A stretch of DNA of 64,000 bases from JBCBWG01 sp038523925 (GTDB lineage: Bacteria > Pseudomonadota > Alphaproteobacteria > Rhizobiales > Hyphomicrobiaceae): assembly GCA_038523925.1 (NCBI GenBank), contig JBCBIY010000002.1, positions 186,001 to 250,000 of the forward strand, read 5' to 3'. The translations under genes were made by a program, and so were the position numbers. A model generated the notes under the pieces. It was not told where the DNA came from, did no database searches, and worked only from the letters and a program-made list of their open reading frames with translations. Shown one piece after another: positions 17,014-26,203 of this stretch (position 1 is the first letter of the stretch; every line of letters begins with the position of its first letter).

Positions 17014-18030
17014 ATGACCCGCACCACCGACCGAACTCAGCCTACTGACAGCACGAAGACGGCGCATCCGGAGCTTTTGATTCGCCTCGCCGCCCCGCGC
17101 GGCTTCTGCGCCGGCGTCGATCGCGCGATCCAGATCGTTGAAAAGGCTCTGCAGAAATTCGGCGCGCCGGTCTACGTGCGCCACGAGATCGTGCACAACC
17201 GATTTGTCGTCGAGGACCTCGAGAAGAAGGGAGCGGTGTTCGTCGCCGAGCTGGAGCAGATCCCGGCCGAGCATGCGGACAGGCCCGTTGTCTTTTCTGC
17301 TCACGGCGTGCCGAAGTCTGTGCCGGCGGACGCCAAGGAGCGCGAAATGTTCGTGCTCGATGCCACCTGCCCGCTCGTCACCAAGGTGCATCGCGAGGCG
17401 GAAAACCACGACAAGGCCGACCGCGAGATCGTCCTCATTGGCCATGCGGGCCACCCCGAGGTGGTCGGCACGATGGGGCAACTGCCCGAAGGGAAGGTGA
17501 CGCTCATTGAGTCGGCCGACGACGTCGCCACACTCGAACCGCGCGATCCAGACAAACTCGCCTACATCACGCAGACGACCCTGTCGGTTGACGACACCGC
17601 CGAAATCATCGCCGCCTTGCAGGCGCGCTTCCCGCACGTTACGTCGCCTGCGAAGGAAGACATCTGCTACGCAACGACCAACCGCCAGACGGCTGTGAAG
17701 GAGATGGCGCAGGGCTGCGACTTTGTCCTCGTGGTCGGCGCGCCTAACAGTTCGAACTCAAACCGGCTTGTCGAGGTCGCCGTGCGCGCGGGCGCGAAGG
17801 GCAGCATGCTCGTGCAGCGCGCAGCCGACATCCCGTGGGACAAGCTCGAGCACGCCCGTACGGTCGGCGTCACGGCCGGCGCCTCTGCGCCAGAGGTGCT
17901 GGTGAACGAAGTCATCGACGCGCTTTCGGAACGGTTTAAAACTTCCATCGAACTTGTGAAGACGGCCGATGAGCGCGTCGCCTTCAACATCCCGCGCGCA
18001 CTCCGCGATGATGCAACGACCGCTGCCTAG
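17014..18030 (+). CDS. ispH: 4-hydroxy-3-methylbut-2-enyl diphosphate reductase
   Basis: 338 residues. It makes IPP and DMAPP from HMBPP in the last step of the MEP isoprenoid pathway, using a [4Fe-4S] cluster. The cluster cysteines are in APRGFCAGVDRA, LDATCPLVTK and the ICYATTNR/GCDFVLVVG region; the substrate loops APNSSNSNRL and TAGASAPE are intact. The N-terminal 18 or so residues before HPELLIRLA are a family-variable extension; the ATG giving MTRTTDR is chosen over an ATG 42 bases upstream. It leads a plus-strand group with thrB (2-base gap) and rnhA. Confidence 0.97.
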   Translation: MTRTTDRTQPTDSTKTAHPELLIRLAAPRGFCAGVDRAIQIVEKALQKFGAPVYVRHEIVHNRFVVEDLEKKGAVFVAELEQIPAEHADRPVVFSAHGVPKSVPADAKEREMFVLDATCPLVTKVHREAENHDKADREIVLIGHAGHPEVVGTMGQLPEGKVTLIESADDVATLEPRDPDKLAYITQTTLSVDDTAEIIAALQARFPHVTSPAKEDICYATTNRQTAVKEMAQGCDFVLVVGAPNSSNSNRLVEVAVRAGAKGSMLVQRAADIPWDKLEHARTVGVTAGASAPEVLVNEVIDALSERFKTSIELVKTADERVAFNIPRALRDDATTAA

Positions 18031-18032
18031 TC

Positions 18033-19004
18033 ATGGCGGTCTACACTGACGTCAGCGACGAGGACCTGGAACGGTTCCTCAGCCAATTTCCGGTCGGCAC
18101 GCTCGTCTCGTTCAAGGGCATCGCAGAAGGCGTCGAGAACTCGAACTATCTGATCGCAACGGATGACCGGAACTACATTCTGACGCTCTATGAGCGGCGC
18201 GTCGCAGAAAACGATCTGCCCTTTTTCCTCGGGCTCATTGACCATCTGGCAGCCAAGGGCCTCTCGTGCCCGACGCCGGTGCGCACGCATAGCGGCGAAG
18301 TGTTGTCGCGGCTTGCCGGGCGGCCTGCGGCGCTTGTGACGTTTCTTGATGGGATTTGGGTGCGCCGGCCGAAAGCCGAGCATTGCCATGCGCTCGGGCG
18401 GGCCATGGCCGAGTTGCATTTGGCCGGTGCCGACTTCGCGATGACGCGCCCAAACGCGCTCGGTGTCGATGGATGGCGGCCGTTGTTTGAGACCTTCGCC
18501 GACGATGCTGATCAAGTCCGTCCAGCCCTCGGCGGCCAGATCGAAGCTGAACTCTCGACGCTTGAGGAGGCCTGGCCGCGCGATCTCGCGTCAGGCGTCA
18601 TTCATGCCGACCTCTTCCCCGACAACGTGTTCTTCAAGAGCGGCGAACTCTCGGGACTGATCGACTTCTACTTTGCCTGCAATGACGCCTTCGCCTACGA
18701 CCTCGCGGTATCCGTCAACGCGTGGTGTTTTGAGACGGACCTCTCGTTCAACGTGACGAAGGCGCGGGCGATGTTCGACGGTTATCAAAGCGTGCGGCAA
18801 CTAACGGACGCGGAGCGGCAGGCCATGCCAACGCTTGCGCGCGGCGCAGCGCTTCGGTTCCTGCTGACGCGGGCGCATGACTGGATCCACACGCCAAAGG
18901 ACGCTCTGGTGAAACCGCATGATCCAATCCCGTTCCTGCGCCGACTTTGGACGCATCGCGAAATGACGTCGGCGGCGGACTATGGACTGGCGGCGGCGCC
19001 ATGA
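18033..19004 (+). CDS. thrB: Homoserine kinase (ThrB type II)
   Basis: 323 residues of the aminoglycoside-phosphotransferase-like homoserine kinase found in alphaproteobacteria. The N-terminus VYTDVSDEDLERFLSQF, the nucleotide loop GIAEGVENSNYLI, the catalytic GVIHADLFPDNVFF and the metal-binding LIDFYFACND are all present. It phosphorylates L-homoserine for threonine synthesis; the next enzyme, ThrC, is encoded about 9 kb away. It begins two bases after ispH and its TGA overlaps the ATG of rnhA. Confidence 0.96.
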   Translation: MAVYTDVSDEDLERFLSQFPVGTLVSFKGIAEGVENSNYLIATDDRNYILTLYERRVAENDLPFFLGLIDHLAAKGLSCPTPVRTHSGEVLSRLAGRPAALVTFLDGIWVRRPKAEHCHALGRAMAELHLAGADFAMTRPNALGVDGWRPLFETFADDADQVRPALGGQIEAELSTLEEAWPRDLASGVIHADLFPDNVFFKSGELSGLIDFYFACNDAFAYDLAVSVNAWCFETDLSFNVTKARAMFDGYQSVRQLTDAERQAMPTLARGAALRFLLTRAHDWIHTPKDALVKPHDPIPFLRRLWTHREMTSAADYGLAAAP

Positions 19005-19444
19005 GCGATGCCCGGCCCCAGGTCACGATTTACACCGATGGCGCGTGCTCCGGGAATCCCGGCCCTGGCGGCTGGGGCGCGATCCTGATTAGCGGCGACC
19101 ACCGCAAAGAATTGAACGGTGGCGAGACGCCGACGACCAACAATCGTATGGAGCTGATGGCGGCGATCGAGGCGTTGAACGCCCTGAAGCGCGCCTCCGA
19201 TGTCGAGCTCTGGACTGACAGCACGTACGTCCGCGACGGCATCACGAAGTGGCTGCACGGCTGGAAGAAGAACGGGTGGAAGACGGCTGCGAAGAAGCCG
19301 GTCAAGAATGCCGAGCTGTGGCAGGCACTCGATGATGCGCAGGCGCGCCACGACGTCACCTGGCGATGGGTGAAGGGTCACGCGGGTCATCCCGAGAACG
19401 AACGCGCTGATGAACTCGCCCGCGAGGGTGTGCAGCGCGGATAG
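19001..19444 (+). CDS. rnhA: Ribonuclease HI
   Basis: 147 residues, standard length. Active-site carboxylates are in IYTDGACSGNPGPGGWG, NRMELMAAIEAL, LWTDSTYVRDG and the C-terminal NERADELA, and the basic protrusion helix (KWLHGWKKNGWK) is present. It degrades RNA in RNA-DNA hybrids. The ATGA overlap with thrB fixes the start. Together with rnhB, the genome region carries both cellular RNase H types. Confidence 0.97.
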   Translation: MSDARPQVTIYTDGACSGNPGPGGWGAILISGDHRKELNGGETPTTNNRMELMAAIEALNALKRASDVELWTDSTYVRDGITKWLHGWKKNGWKTAAKKPVKNAELWQALDDAQARHDVTWRWVKGHAGHPENERADELAREGVQRG

Positions 19445-19457
19445 GCAACGCCCCCCG

Positions 19458-19895
19458 CTATTGGCCGGTCTTGAACTCCGCTTCCGTCCGCTTGACCGTC
19501 ATCGTCTTTATGAGAACGAGTGCCGCCAGCAGGCCAAAGGCTGCTGCCGCAAACGCCGTCAGGGATGATGCGTGCGGCGCAGCCTGCGCCCGGACCATCG
19601 AGAGCAGCACGGCGGTCTGCTGATCGGCGAAGTACGCAAGCCAGAACAAGATCTGGAGGACGGCTGCGAGCGCCAGCGGGACGAGCACCAACAGTGCCCA
19701 GACCCGCCGGTGGCCCATCGTCTGCAATCGGCGTAACAGCACGATCGTAAGCACCGGAAGCGTCGCGAGCACACCTGCGGCCCAGCCGTAGAGGTCGGAC
19801 CATTGCACGCCGTAGACCAGCCGGGTTGCGAGCCAGACGGCAACGCCGATCAGCACGGCCGCTAGAAGACCGCTTACAAAACCCGGCAGGCTCAT
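19458..19895 (-). CDS. Hypothetical inner-membrane protein, four segments
   Basis: 145 residues with four hydrophobic helices (roughly 5-25, 35-55, 66-90 and 110-130) joined by short loops, and a charged C-terminal tail (KTMTVKRTEAEFKTG). No motif points to a function. It is convergent with rnhA and lies downstream of nothing obvious on its strand except the peroxiredoxin gene, 39 bases further right, with which it could be co-transcribed. Confidence 0.7.
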   Translation of the reverse strand: MSLPGFVSGLLAAVLIGVAVWLATRLVYGVQWSDLYGWAAGVLATLPVLTIVLLRRLQTMGHRRVWALLVLVPLALAAVLQILFWLAYFADQQTAVLLSMVRAQAAPHASSLTAFAAAAFGLLAALVLIKTMTVKRTEAEFKTGQ

Positions 19896-19934
19896 TCGGT
19901 TGCTCTAATAAACTGGAGCTGACGCGGGTGCGCT

Positions 19935-20432
19935 TCAGAGGCTATTGTCGATCGCGGAACAGAGCGTCGCCGCGCTTGAAACATCGTGGTTCGGCGGCGC
20001 GTCTTCGACGTTGAGGACTTTGACGACGCCGTCTTCGACCATCATCGCATACCGCTTTGAGCGGACGCCGAGGCCGCGCTCCACAAGATCAATCTCCAGC
20101 CCGACCTTCTTGGCAAAGTCTGCGCTGCCATCGGCCAGCATCTCGATCTTGCCGGCGGCGGCGCACTCCCGCGCCCAGTTGTCGAGCACGAAGACGTCGT
20201 TGACCGCCGTGCACGCGACGAGATCGCAGCCCTTGGCCTTGAGCTCATCAGCCCGCTCGACAAAGCCCGGCATGTGCTTGGCGTGACACGTCGGCGTGTA
20301 GGCGCCCGGCACGGCAAAGAGCGCGACCTTCTTGCCGCCGAAGACATCCGCCGTCGACTTCGGCTCAGGGCCGTTCGGACCCATGACGGTGAAGGTTGCC
20401 TCAGGCAGCTTGTCGCCAACAGAAATCGTCAT
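19935..20432 (-). CDS. Peroxiredoxin (Prx5-like)
   Basis: 165 residues. The peroxidatic cysteine is in VPGAYTPTCHAKHMPGF, the classic Prx5/AhpE-type active site, with the conserved Arg in the GVRSKRYAMMVEDG segment. A second Cys (ARECAAAG) and one near the C-terminus (TLCSAIDN) could resolve the sulfenic acid. It reduces H2O2 and organic hydroperoxides, probably with glutathione or thioredoxin, in the cytosol. Full length and intact. Confidence 0.94.
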   Translation of the reverse strand: MTISVGDKLPEATFTVMGPNGPEPKSTADVFGGKKVALFAVPGAYTPTCHAKHMPGFVERADELKAKGCDLVACTAVNDVFVLDNWARECAAAGKIEMLADGSADFAKKVGLEIDLVERGLGVRSKRYAMMVEDGVVKVLNVEDAPPNHDVSSAATLCSAIDNSL

Positions 20433-20512
20433 CGCGGTCGTCCCCGGTCCAATGTACTTCGGTGACCGCTATACGCCTTGCATGCGCGCTGAGATCAAGT
20501 GCGAAGGCGCGC

Positions 20513-21391
20513 TTACTTCGGAACGCGCAGACTGACCTCGCGCTGGATGCCGTCTGCTTTAAGCGCCACAGAAAACGCCTTGCCGGGCAGACTGTCAGCC
20601 GGGATCCAGCCCGGCAGCGTCATTGTAAACCGCGTGCGCTCGGCGCCCGCCGCTCGCCGATTGATGCGCTCAAACATCGTGCCCGTCGGCGGCGCGATAA
20701 AGGCCTCGAAGTCATCCGCGCCCTTGCCATGCTCAACATCGACGACGAGCGTGTCCCGCTTGCCGTCTGCAAAGCGCACGGCCGTGACGCCGAGCTTCGG
20801 CGATCCGGTCTCGCCAAACGCCTGCGTCTCAGGGATAGCCGCAAAGGACTTCGCGAGCGCCGGCGGGAAGACACGGACATCGGCAACGGTGAATGTCGCC
20901 GCGTGGCGCGCTTCGGCAGGGATGCAGATGGTCTTGCACACACCGAACATCATCTGAGCGTCGAGCTTGACCGGGCGCGCGGGATCGCGCGGCGTTACGC
21001 GGACCGGGAACACCACGAGGTCTTTGTAGCCGAGCGTCGTGCCGGTCTCGTCCACATACCGGTTCGGCATCGGATAGAAGACCTTCGCGTCGGCGACGTT
21101 CTCCGACTTTGAGAAGTCGAACAGCGGCGGGATGCCACCGGCGTTGCCAGGCGCCTTCCAATACGTCTTCCATTCGGGATCGAGACGGATCGCAAGCCCC
21201 GCAACCAGATCCGTGCCGGTTGCTGACGGCCGGGCGCCGACCAGCATCCGTGTCGCGTTGTGGTAGCCCTGCTGCCAGCGCGTGCCTTCAGATGCATCAG
21301 CCGTCGGCATAACGATGAAGCTCGCAGCCGCGAGCCCCACTGCCAGAACGAACGCCCGGCGCGCTTGCGAAACTCGGCAATCGTTGACCAT
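20513..21391 (-). CDS. DsbD-alpha-like periplasmic protein
   Basis: 292 residues with a Sec signal (VLAVGLAAASFIVMPTADA). The body matches the N-terminal (alpha) domain of DsbD: RLDPEWKTYWKAPGNAGGIPP, then FGVCKTICIPAEARH, whose two Cys are the redox pair. The transmembrane and thioredoxin domains of DsbD are missing, so electrons must come from another protein, such as CcdA. It may pass reducing power to a periplasmic substrate, for instance in cytochrome maturation, but that is inference. It is divergent from the YqgE gene. Confidence 0.85.
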   Translation of the reverse strand: MVNDCRVSQARRAFVLAVGLAAASFIVMPTADASEGTRWQQGYHNATRMLVGARPSATGTDLVAGLAIRLDPEWKTYWKAPGNAGGIPPLFDFSKSENVADAKVFYPMPNRYVDETGTTLGYKDLVVFPVRVTPRDPARPVKLDAQMMFGVCKTICIPAEARHAATFTVADVRVFPPALAKSFAAIPETQAFGETGSPKLGVTAVRFADGKRDTLVVDVEHGKGADDFEAFIAPPTGTMFERINRRAAGAERTRFTMTLPGWIPADSLPGKAFSVALKADGIQREVSLRVPK

Positions 21392-21577
21392 TCGGCGCTG
21401 ACCTCGAAGTACGTGGCACGCCTCGCCGTACCACGGCAGGCGGCCCTCACCGAGTTAACGCCACCATACCCCGCGTTCAATCCCGCTCACATCCGCGCGA
21501 GGCAAGCCATTTCCTCGGCGCCCAATTCTTCGTACACTCTAGGACTGAGCCTCGGAACGATCAGGATTGCCCGGCGT

Positions 21578-22162
21578 ATGTCAGACACCCTCGAGGGCAA
21601 ACTTCTGATTGCCATGCCGGCAATGACCGACGAGCGGTTCTCCCAATCGGTGATCTTTATGTGCGCCCACTCGGAAGAGGGCGCGATGGGGCTCGTGATC
21701 AATCAGCTCTCAAACGACATCACGTTTGACGGCCTGATCGACCAGCTCGACCTTGATGGCGCCGACGACATCGCCATCCAGAAGTCGCGTCACACGAAGC
21801 CGCGGCGCGTCCACGTCGGCGGGCCTGTCGAGCCGGCGCGCGGGTTCGTGCTGCACTCGCCGGACTACTTCGTCTCTGGCGCGAGCGTGAATGTCGCGGA
21901 GGGCATCTGCCTAACCGCGACGCTCGAGGTCCTTGCGACCATGGCGCAATCAAGCCGCCCGCAGGATGCGTTTCTGGCACTTGGTTATGCGGGCTGGACG
22001 GCCGGGCAGCTCGAAACAGAAATCCAGGCCAACGCCTGGCTGCACACCGACGCGAACGCCGAGCTTGTTTTTGAGACGCCGATTGACGAGCGCTACCGCC
22101 GCGCGATGGAGCAGATCGGCATCGACCCGTCTTACCTCGTCTCAGACGCCGGCCGCGCTTAA
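21578..22162 (+). CDS. YqgE/AlgH family protein
   Basis: 194 residues. The family pattern is clear: LEGKLLIAMPAMTDERFSQS near the start, HSEEGAMGLVINQ, VHVGGPVEPARGFVLHS and LGYAGWTAGQLE. The biochemical role of this family is not settled. The ATG at 21578 is chosen because the conserved domain begins there; the open frame upstream reaches across the divergent promoter region. Confidence 0.93.
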   Translation: MSDTLEGKLLIAMPAMTDERFSQSVIFMCAHSEEGAMGLVINQLSNDITFDGLIDQLDLDGADDIAIQKSRHTKPRRVHVGGPVEPARGFVLHSPDYFVSGASVNVAEGICLTATLEVLATMAQSSRPQDAFLALGYAGWTAGQLETEIQANAWLHTDANAELVFETPIDERYRRAMEQIGIDPSYLVSDAGRA

Positions 22163-22208
22163 TCGGCGCGGATGCTGTGCTCAGACGTCGGCTGCGACCG
22201 GGACCGGT

Positions 22209-25200
22209 CTAGCGGAACCGATTCAGCAAAGCAGACGCGTCCGCACCGGCGGTCGATGACCCCGGCGCATCATCCTCATTCGCAGGCTTAGGGTCCGCGA
22301 GTTGTGCAGCCGCGCCCGTCTCCGGATCGATCCCGGCAAGCCGCGCAAGGCTCGCTGCAATGCCCGGTGGAAGCGTCTTCAGCTTCTCGGCTGTGAGCTG
22401 ATCCGCCTCTGATGGTGGTTGTGGCTTCGGCTCGGGCCGCGCGGCTGGCGCCGGCGGCGGTTGGGTCTTCGTCGCTGTTGGTTGCGGCTGTGGCGGCGCT
22501 GGTGGCGCTGGTCCGCCTGCCGGTGGCGTCGGCAATCGCACGACATTTGCGCTTTGAACTGGCGGCGGTGGCGGCGCTGACGCCTGCGGCATTGGCGGCG
22601 GCGCTGTCACGGGTCGTCCCCCGGTCGCGGGCGCCGGGCTGGCGGCTGGCGGCGGCTCGGGCGCAGCGCCATCGTCGAGACTCGCAAGCTGGGCCACAAG
22701 ATCAGCGTCGCCGCTCGCCATGTTGGGTGCGGGACGGCCGCCCTGTGCGGACGTAGGCTCAGGCGAACGCGCGGGCTGACCGGCAGGCAACGGCGGCGGC
22801 GGCGCGCCGGCAGGTGACGCTTGCATTGGCGGCGGCGGCGGCGCCGTGCGCGCGCCCGGTCGCGATTGGAGCGGCGGCGGCCGTGTCTGCGGGCGCGCCG
22901 CCGCGTCAGCCCCGTTTGGCGGCGGGGGCGGGTGGCCGTTGCCCGCTACGGGTACGATCGGCGGTGCGGTCGGCTGATCCGGGGGCGCCGGCTGTCCCGC
23001 GCTTTTGGTCTGGGCCGGCTTGCGGGCCTGACGCCGCGCCTCTGCCTTCGCGCCGGCTGTCCGCTTCGTGCCCGGCCGCTCGGTGGCAGGCATTGCCGGA
23101 GCGGCGCCTGGGTCTGGCGTTTCGTTTGCAGCCGAGGCTTCAGCCGCGGCGGCGGCAGCGGCGACGGACTTGGAGGGTGCCTGCGCCGCGGCAGCCGCGG
23201 GCTTCGGCAGCGCCGTCGGTTTCACCTTGAATAGGCTCCGCTGCAGCTTGCGCTCAGCACGGCGGACCACCTTCAAGAGATCGGCGACCTCGCGGACAGT
23301 CATCGCCTCACCGTAGTAGAACCCCTGCGCGAACTCACACCCGAGCGAGCGCAGGAACATCGCTGTCTCAGGCGCATCGACGCCTTCGGCGACGATCTTT
23401 TTGCCGAGCTCATGGCCGAGCGCGACGATCGACCGGACCAGCGTCGTGCCGGCAGCGTTATCGCCAGAGGCCTGCACGAGGTCTTCGTCGATCTTGATGG
23501 AATCGAACGGGAACCGCTGGAGATAGGCGAGCGACGAAAAGCCGGTTCCGAAATCATCGAGGGCGATGCGTGCACCCGCCTCGCGCAGTTGCGTCAGGAT
23601 CGAACTGACCTGCTCCGGGTTGTCCATCAGGATCGATTCGGCGACTTCGACGCGAAGCCCATCGGTGGGCAACGGCGTGCTGCTCACGGTGCGCCTGATC
23701 TCCTGGACCAGATCAGGCCCGAGGATCTGGCGGCTGGTGAGCCCGACGCTGACGTAGAGCGGGTTCTCGTTGCGCGGAAGCTGCTTCTGCCACTTCGCCG
23801 CTTCCGCTGTCGCACGCTTCAGCAGGAGCGCGGTCAACGGGCCTGCGAGATCATGGCGTTCCGCAATCGAGACAAAGTCAGACGCATTCAAGAGCCCGAG
23901 GCTTGGATGGCGCCACCGCAGCGACGCCTGGAAGCCTGAGAGCACTTCGGTTGGCAAGTAGATGATGGGGCTGAAGACAACCTCGACTTGCTGGCGCTCG
24001 ATCGCAGCCCGCAAGTCACTCGCAAGCTTCGCCGTCTCATCGGGCTTGCCCCGCATTTCCGGCCGAAACAGTTCAATGCGATCAGCGCCGGCGCGCTTGG
24101 CCCGATAGAGCGCGATCTCGGCATCCTTCAGGACGACGTCCGGATCGCGTTCGCCGGGCTCTGAAAGCGCAACCCCAAGCGCGCCTGTGAGCACCACTTC
24201 CTGGCCACCCACCTGGATCGGCGTGCGCACCGCCTTGCGCAAGTTCTCGGTGAAGCCCGCAAGGCCCGTCGACTCGTGATTATGGACGATCAGACCGAAC
24301 TGATTGCCGCCAAGGCGCGCCAACGTGTCCTGCGCGCCGACATACGACTGCAGCCGTCGTGCGATCGTCAGCAGAAGGCTATCGCCGATGACGAAACCGT
24401 GGGCTGCGTTCACCCGGCGGAACTGGTCGATGTCGATCAGGATAACGGCGGGGCCGGGCCGTTGCTCGTCGCTCGCGCGGGACAAGCTCATATCGAGCCG
24501 GTCGACCAGAAGTTCACGGTTCGGCAGGCCCGTCATCGAGCAATGAACCGCATCATGAAGCAGCCGCTCCTGCGCGCGCTTCTCGTCCGTCACATCGCGA
24601 ATGAGGCCGCAGCAGCGCAGCGTGCGCCCGTCCGTCGAGGGGACGCTGGCGGCTTCCAGGTTGAACCAGCGATAGTAGTTGCCCGTGTGGCGCATGCGGA
24701 AGTCGAGCTGGATGACGCCGCCGTTCTTGTCGCGCACGGCATCGAGCGCCGCATTGAAGCGCTCTTGATCCGAGGGATGCATGCGCGCGGTAAACGCATC
24801 GGCCTTGGCGGACAGGACGCCCGGGTCGAGCCCAAGGGCTGCCTCGACGAGCGGACTGACGCGGATCTCGTTGCGCCGCCCGTGCCACTCCCAAACCGCC
24901 GCGGCAGCGCCATCGACGGCAAGCGCCCGCGCGGCCTGATCGGTCGGCGTGCCGGTCATCACGGGATCGCTCGACTTGAACGCGTACTGCGTCACCGTGA
25001 ACCCGATGAGCACCGTCACGAGAACGAGGCCCGCGACATGGCTTGAGACGACGAGGTCGCCGCTCAGCTTGCCGGTGAGCGTCATGGACGCGCCAAACAC
25101 CCAGACGAGGAATAGGATCCAAGGAGGCAGCAGCGACAGCGACCGGTCCTGTCCGCGCGCCGCAAGCAGGATCATGGCAAGCGCGCAAACGCCGCCAATC

Positions 25201-26192
25201 GCTGCGAACGACAGCCGGGCGAAGGTCGCCGACAGCCGCGGATCAAGCACGGCAAGGAACACAAGCGCGACCTGCGCAATGATCCAGACGCCGAAGACCA
25301 TGCGGACGAAGCTGTGCGAGGAGCGCAGCCGTAGGAACGTGTAGACGAAAATCAGAAGGCTCGCGGCGATCGCCGATTCCGTAGCCGCGCGGTAGACGGC
25401 GTTGTCCTCCGCGCGCAACTGCAAGAGCTTGTGCCAGAAGCCGAAGTCGACACAGAGGTAGGCCAGCACCGACCATGCAAGCAGTGCGGCGCTTGGAAAG
25501 ATGGCTTTGTGGTTGGCTGCAAACACCGCCGTCAGAAACACGCCGAGCACGCCGACGATCCCAAGCATGATGCCGTTGAAGAGTTGCCGGTCGCGCGTCT
25601 TGAGCTGATAGCTCGTCGGCTGCCAGAGGTAGAGCCGCGTGGCGGTGTCGCCGGCGAGTTCGGCTGCGTACGTGACCGTCTGGCCGGGATCGATGGTGAT
25701 CTTGAAGATGTCTGCGCGGTCGCTTTCGACGCGCTCGGCGAGGAAGCCCACCGAAGGCGTCAGCGATTCAAGCCGTCGGGCATCGAGGTCTGGCCAGGTC
25801 ACGCCTGAGCCGATCAGTGTATAGCGTTCGGCCGTCACCCAAAACGTCAACAGCCGTTCGGACGTGTTGCGCAGTGCGAAGACGAGCCAGTCCGGGTTGT
25901 TGCCCTTGAGCGAGGAGCGCACCGTCATGCGGCCGGTCGCGCCGTCGACGCCGGGGGCTGTCTCGACCTGAAGGCTTTCGCCGCGGCGGGCGTGGAACTC
26001 ACCGGAAGCGGTGATTTCAATCCGATCGGCGTTGGGGTCCACTTCGATCGGCTTCAGGGCGAGGGCCGGCGCGCAGGCGAGCAACAGGACGACCCAGAGG
26101 CCGGCAAGCACACCGAGGCCACGCCGAATGGCCCGGCACGCACCGTCTCCGTGCGCCGGATCGCTCTCCGGTCCCTGTCGGCCAAATGGCAT
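22209..26192 (-). CDS. Large membrane receptor with PAS and degenerate GGDEF-EAL domains
   Basis: 1327 residues. Order: signal/TM at 23-47; a periplasmic 7TMR-DISM-like domain at about 50-200; seven hydrophobic helices at 205-403; PAS at 425-540; GGDEF at 545-710; EAL at 720-980; then a Pro/Ala-rich tail of about 330 residues. The GGDEF site reads GGNQF (628-632), losing the acidic pair, and there is no RxxD inhibitory site. In the EAL domain the Glu is Gln (FQASLRW, Q755) and the usual Asn metal ligand is Gly (SVGLTSRQ), while E852, DDFGTG, KID and AEGVD remain. It is therefore probably not a c-di-GMP enzyme but a sensor or effector. AGGGGG upstream supports the ATG at 26192; its TTG alternative overlaps the GNAT stop. 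Confidence 0.9.
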   Translation of the reverse strand: MPFGRQGPESDPAHGDGACRAIRRGLGVLAGLWVVLLLACAPALALKPIEVDPNADRIEITASGEFHARRGESLQVETAPGVDGATGRMTVRSSLKGNNPDWLVFALRNTSERLLTFWVTAERYTLIGSGVTWPDLDARRLESLTPSVGFLAERVESDRADIFKITIDPGQTVTYAAELAGDTATRLYLWQPTSYQLKTRDRQLFNGIMLGIVGVLGVFLTAVFAANHKAIFPSAALLAWSVLAYLCVDFGFWHKLLQLRAEDNAVYRAATESAIAASLLIFVYTFLRLRSSHSFVRMVFGVWIIAQVALVFLAVLDPRLSATFARLSFAAIGGVCALAMILLAARGQDRSLSLLPPWILFLVWVFGASMTLTGKLSGDLVVSSHVAGLVLVTVLIGFTVTQYAFKSSDPVMTGTPTDQAARALAVDGAAAAVWEWHGRRNEIRVSPLVEAALGLDPGVLSAKADAFTARMHPSDQERFNAALDAVRDKNGGVIQLDFRMRHTGNYYRWFNLEAASVPSTDGRTLRCCGLIRDVTDEKRAQERLLHDAVHCSMTGLPNRELLVDRLDMSLSRASDEQRPGPAVILIDIDQFRRVNAAHGFVIGDSLLLTIARRLQSYVGAQDTLARLGGNQFGLIVHNHESTGLAGFTENLRKAVRTPIQVGGQEVVLTGALGVALSEPGERDPDVVLKDAEIALYRAKRAGADRIELFRPEMRGKPDETAKLASDLRAAIERQQVEVVFSPIIYLPTEVLSGFQASLRWRHPSLGLLNASDFVSIAERHDLAGPLTALLLKRATAEAAKWQKQLPRNENPLYVSVGLTSRQILGPDLVQEIRRTVSSTPLPTDGLRVEVAESILMDNPEQVSSILTQLREAGARIALDDFGTGFSSLAYLQRFPFDSIKIDEDLVQASGDNAAGTTLVRSIVALGHELGKKIVAEGVDAPETAMFLRSLGCEFAQGFYYGEAMTVREVADLLKVVRRAERKLQRSLFKVKPTALPKPAAAAAQAPSKSVAAAAAAAEASAANETPDPGAAPAMPATERPGTKRTAGAKAEARRQARKPAQTKSAGQPAPPDQPTAPPIVPVAGNGHPPPPPNGADAAARPQTRPPPLQSRPGARTAPPPPPMQASPAGAPPPPLPAGQPARSPEPTSAQGGRPAPNMASGDADLVAQLASLDDGAAPEPPPAASPAPATGGRPVTAPPPMPQASAPPPPPVQSANVVRLPTPPAGGPAPPAPPQPQPTATKTQPPPAPAARPEPKPQPPSEADQLTAEKLKTLPPGIAASLARLAGIDPETGAAAQLADPKPANEDDAPGSSTAGADASALLNRFR

Positions 26193-26203
26193 CGATCGCC
26201 CCC

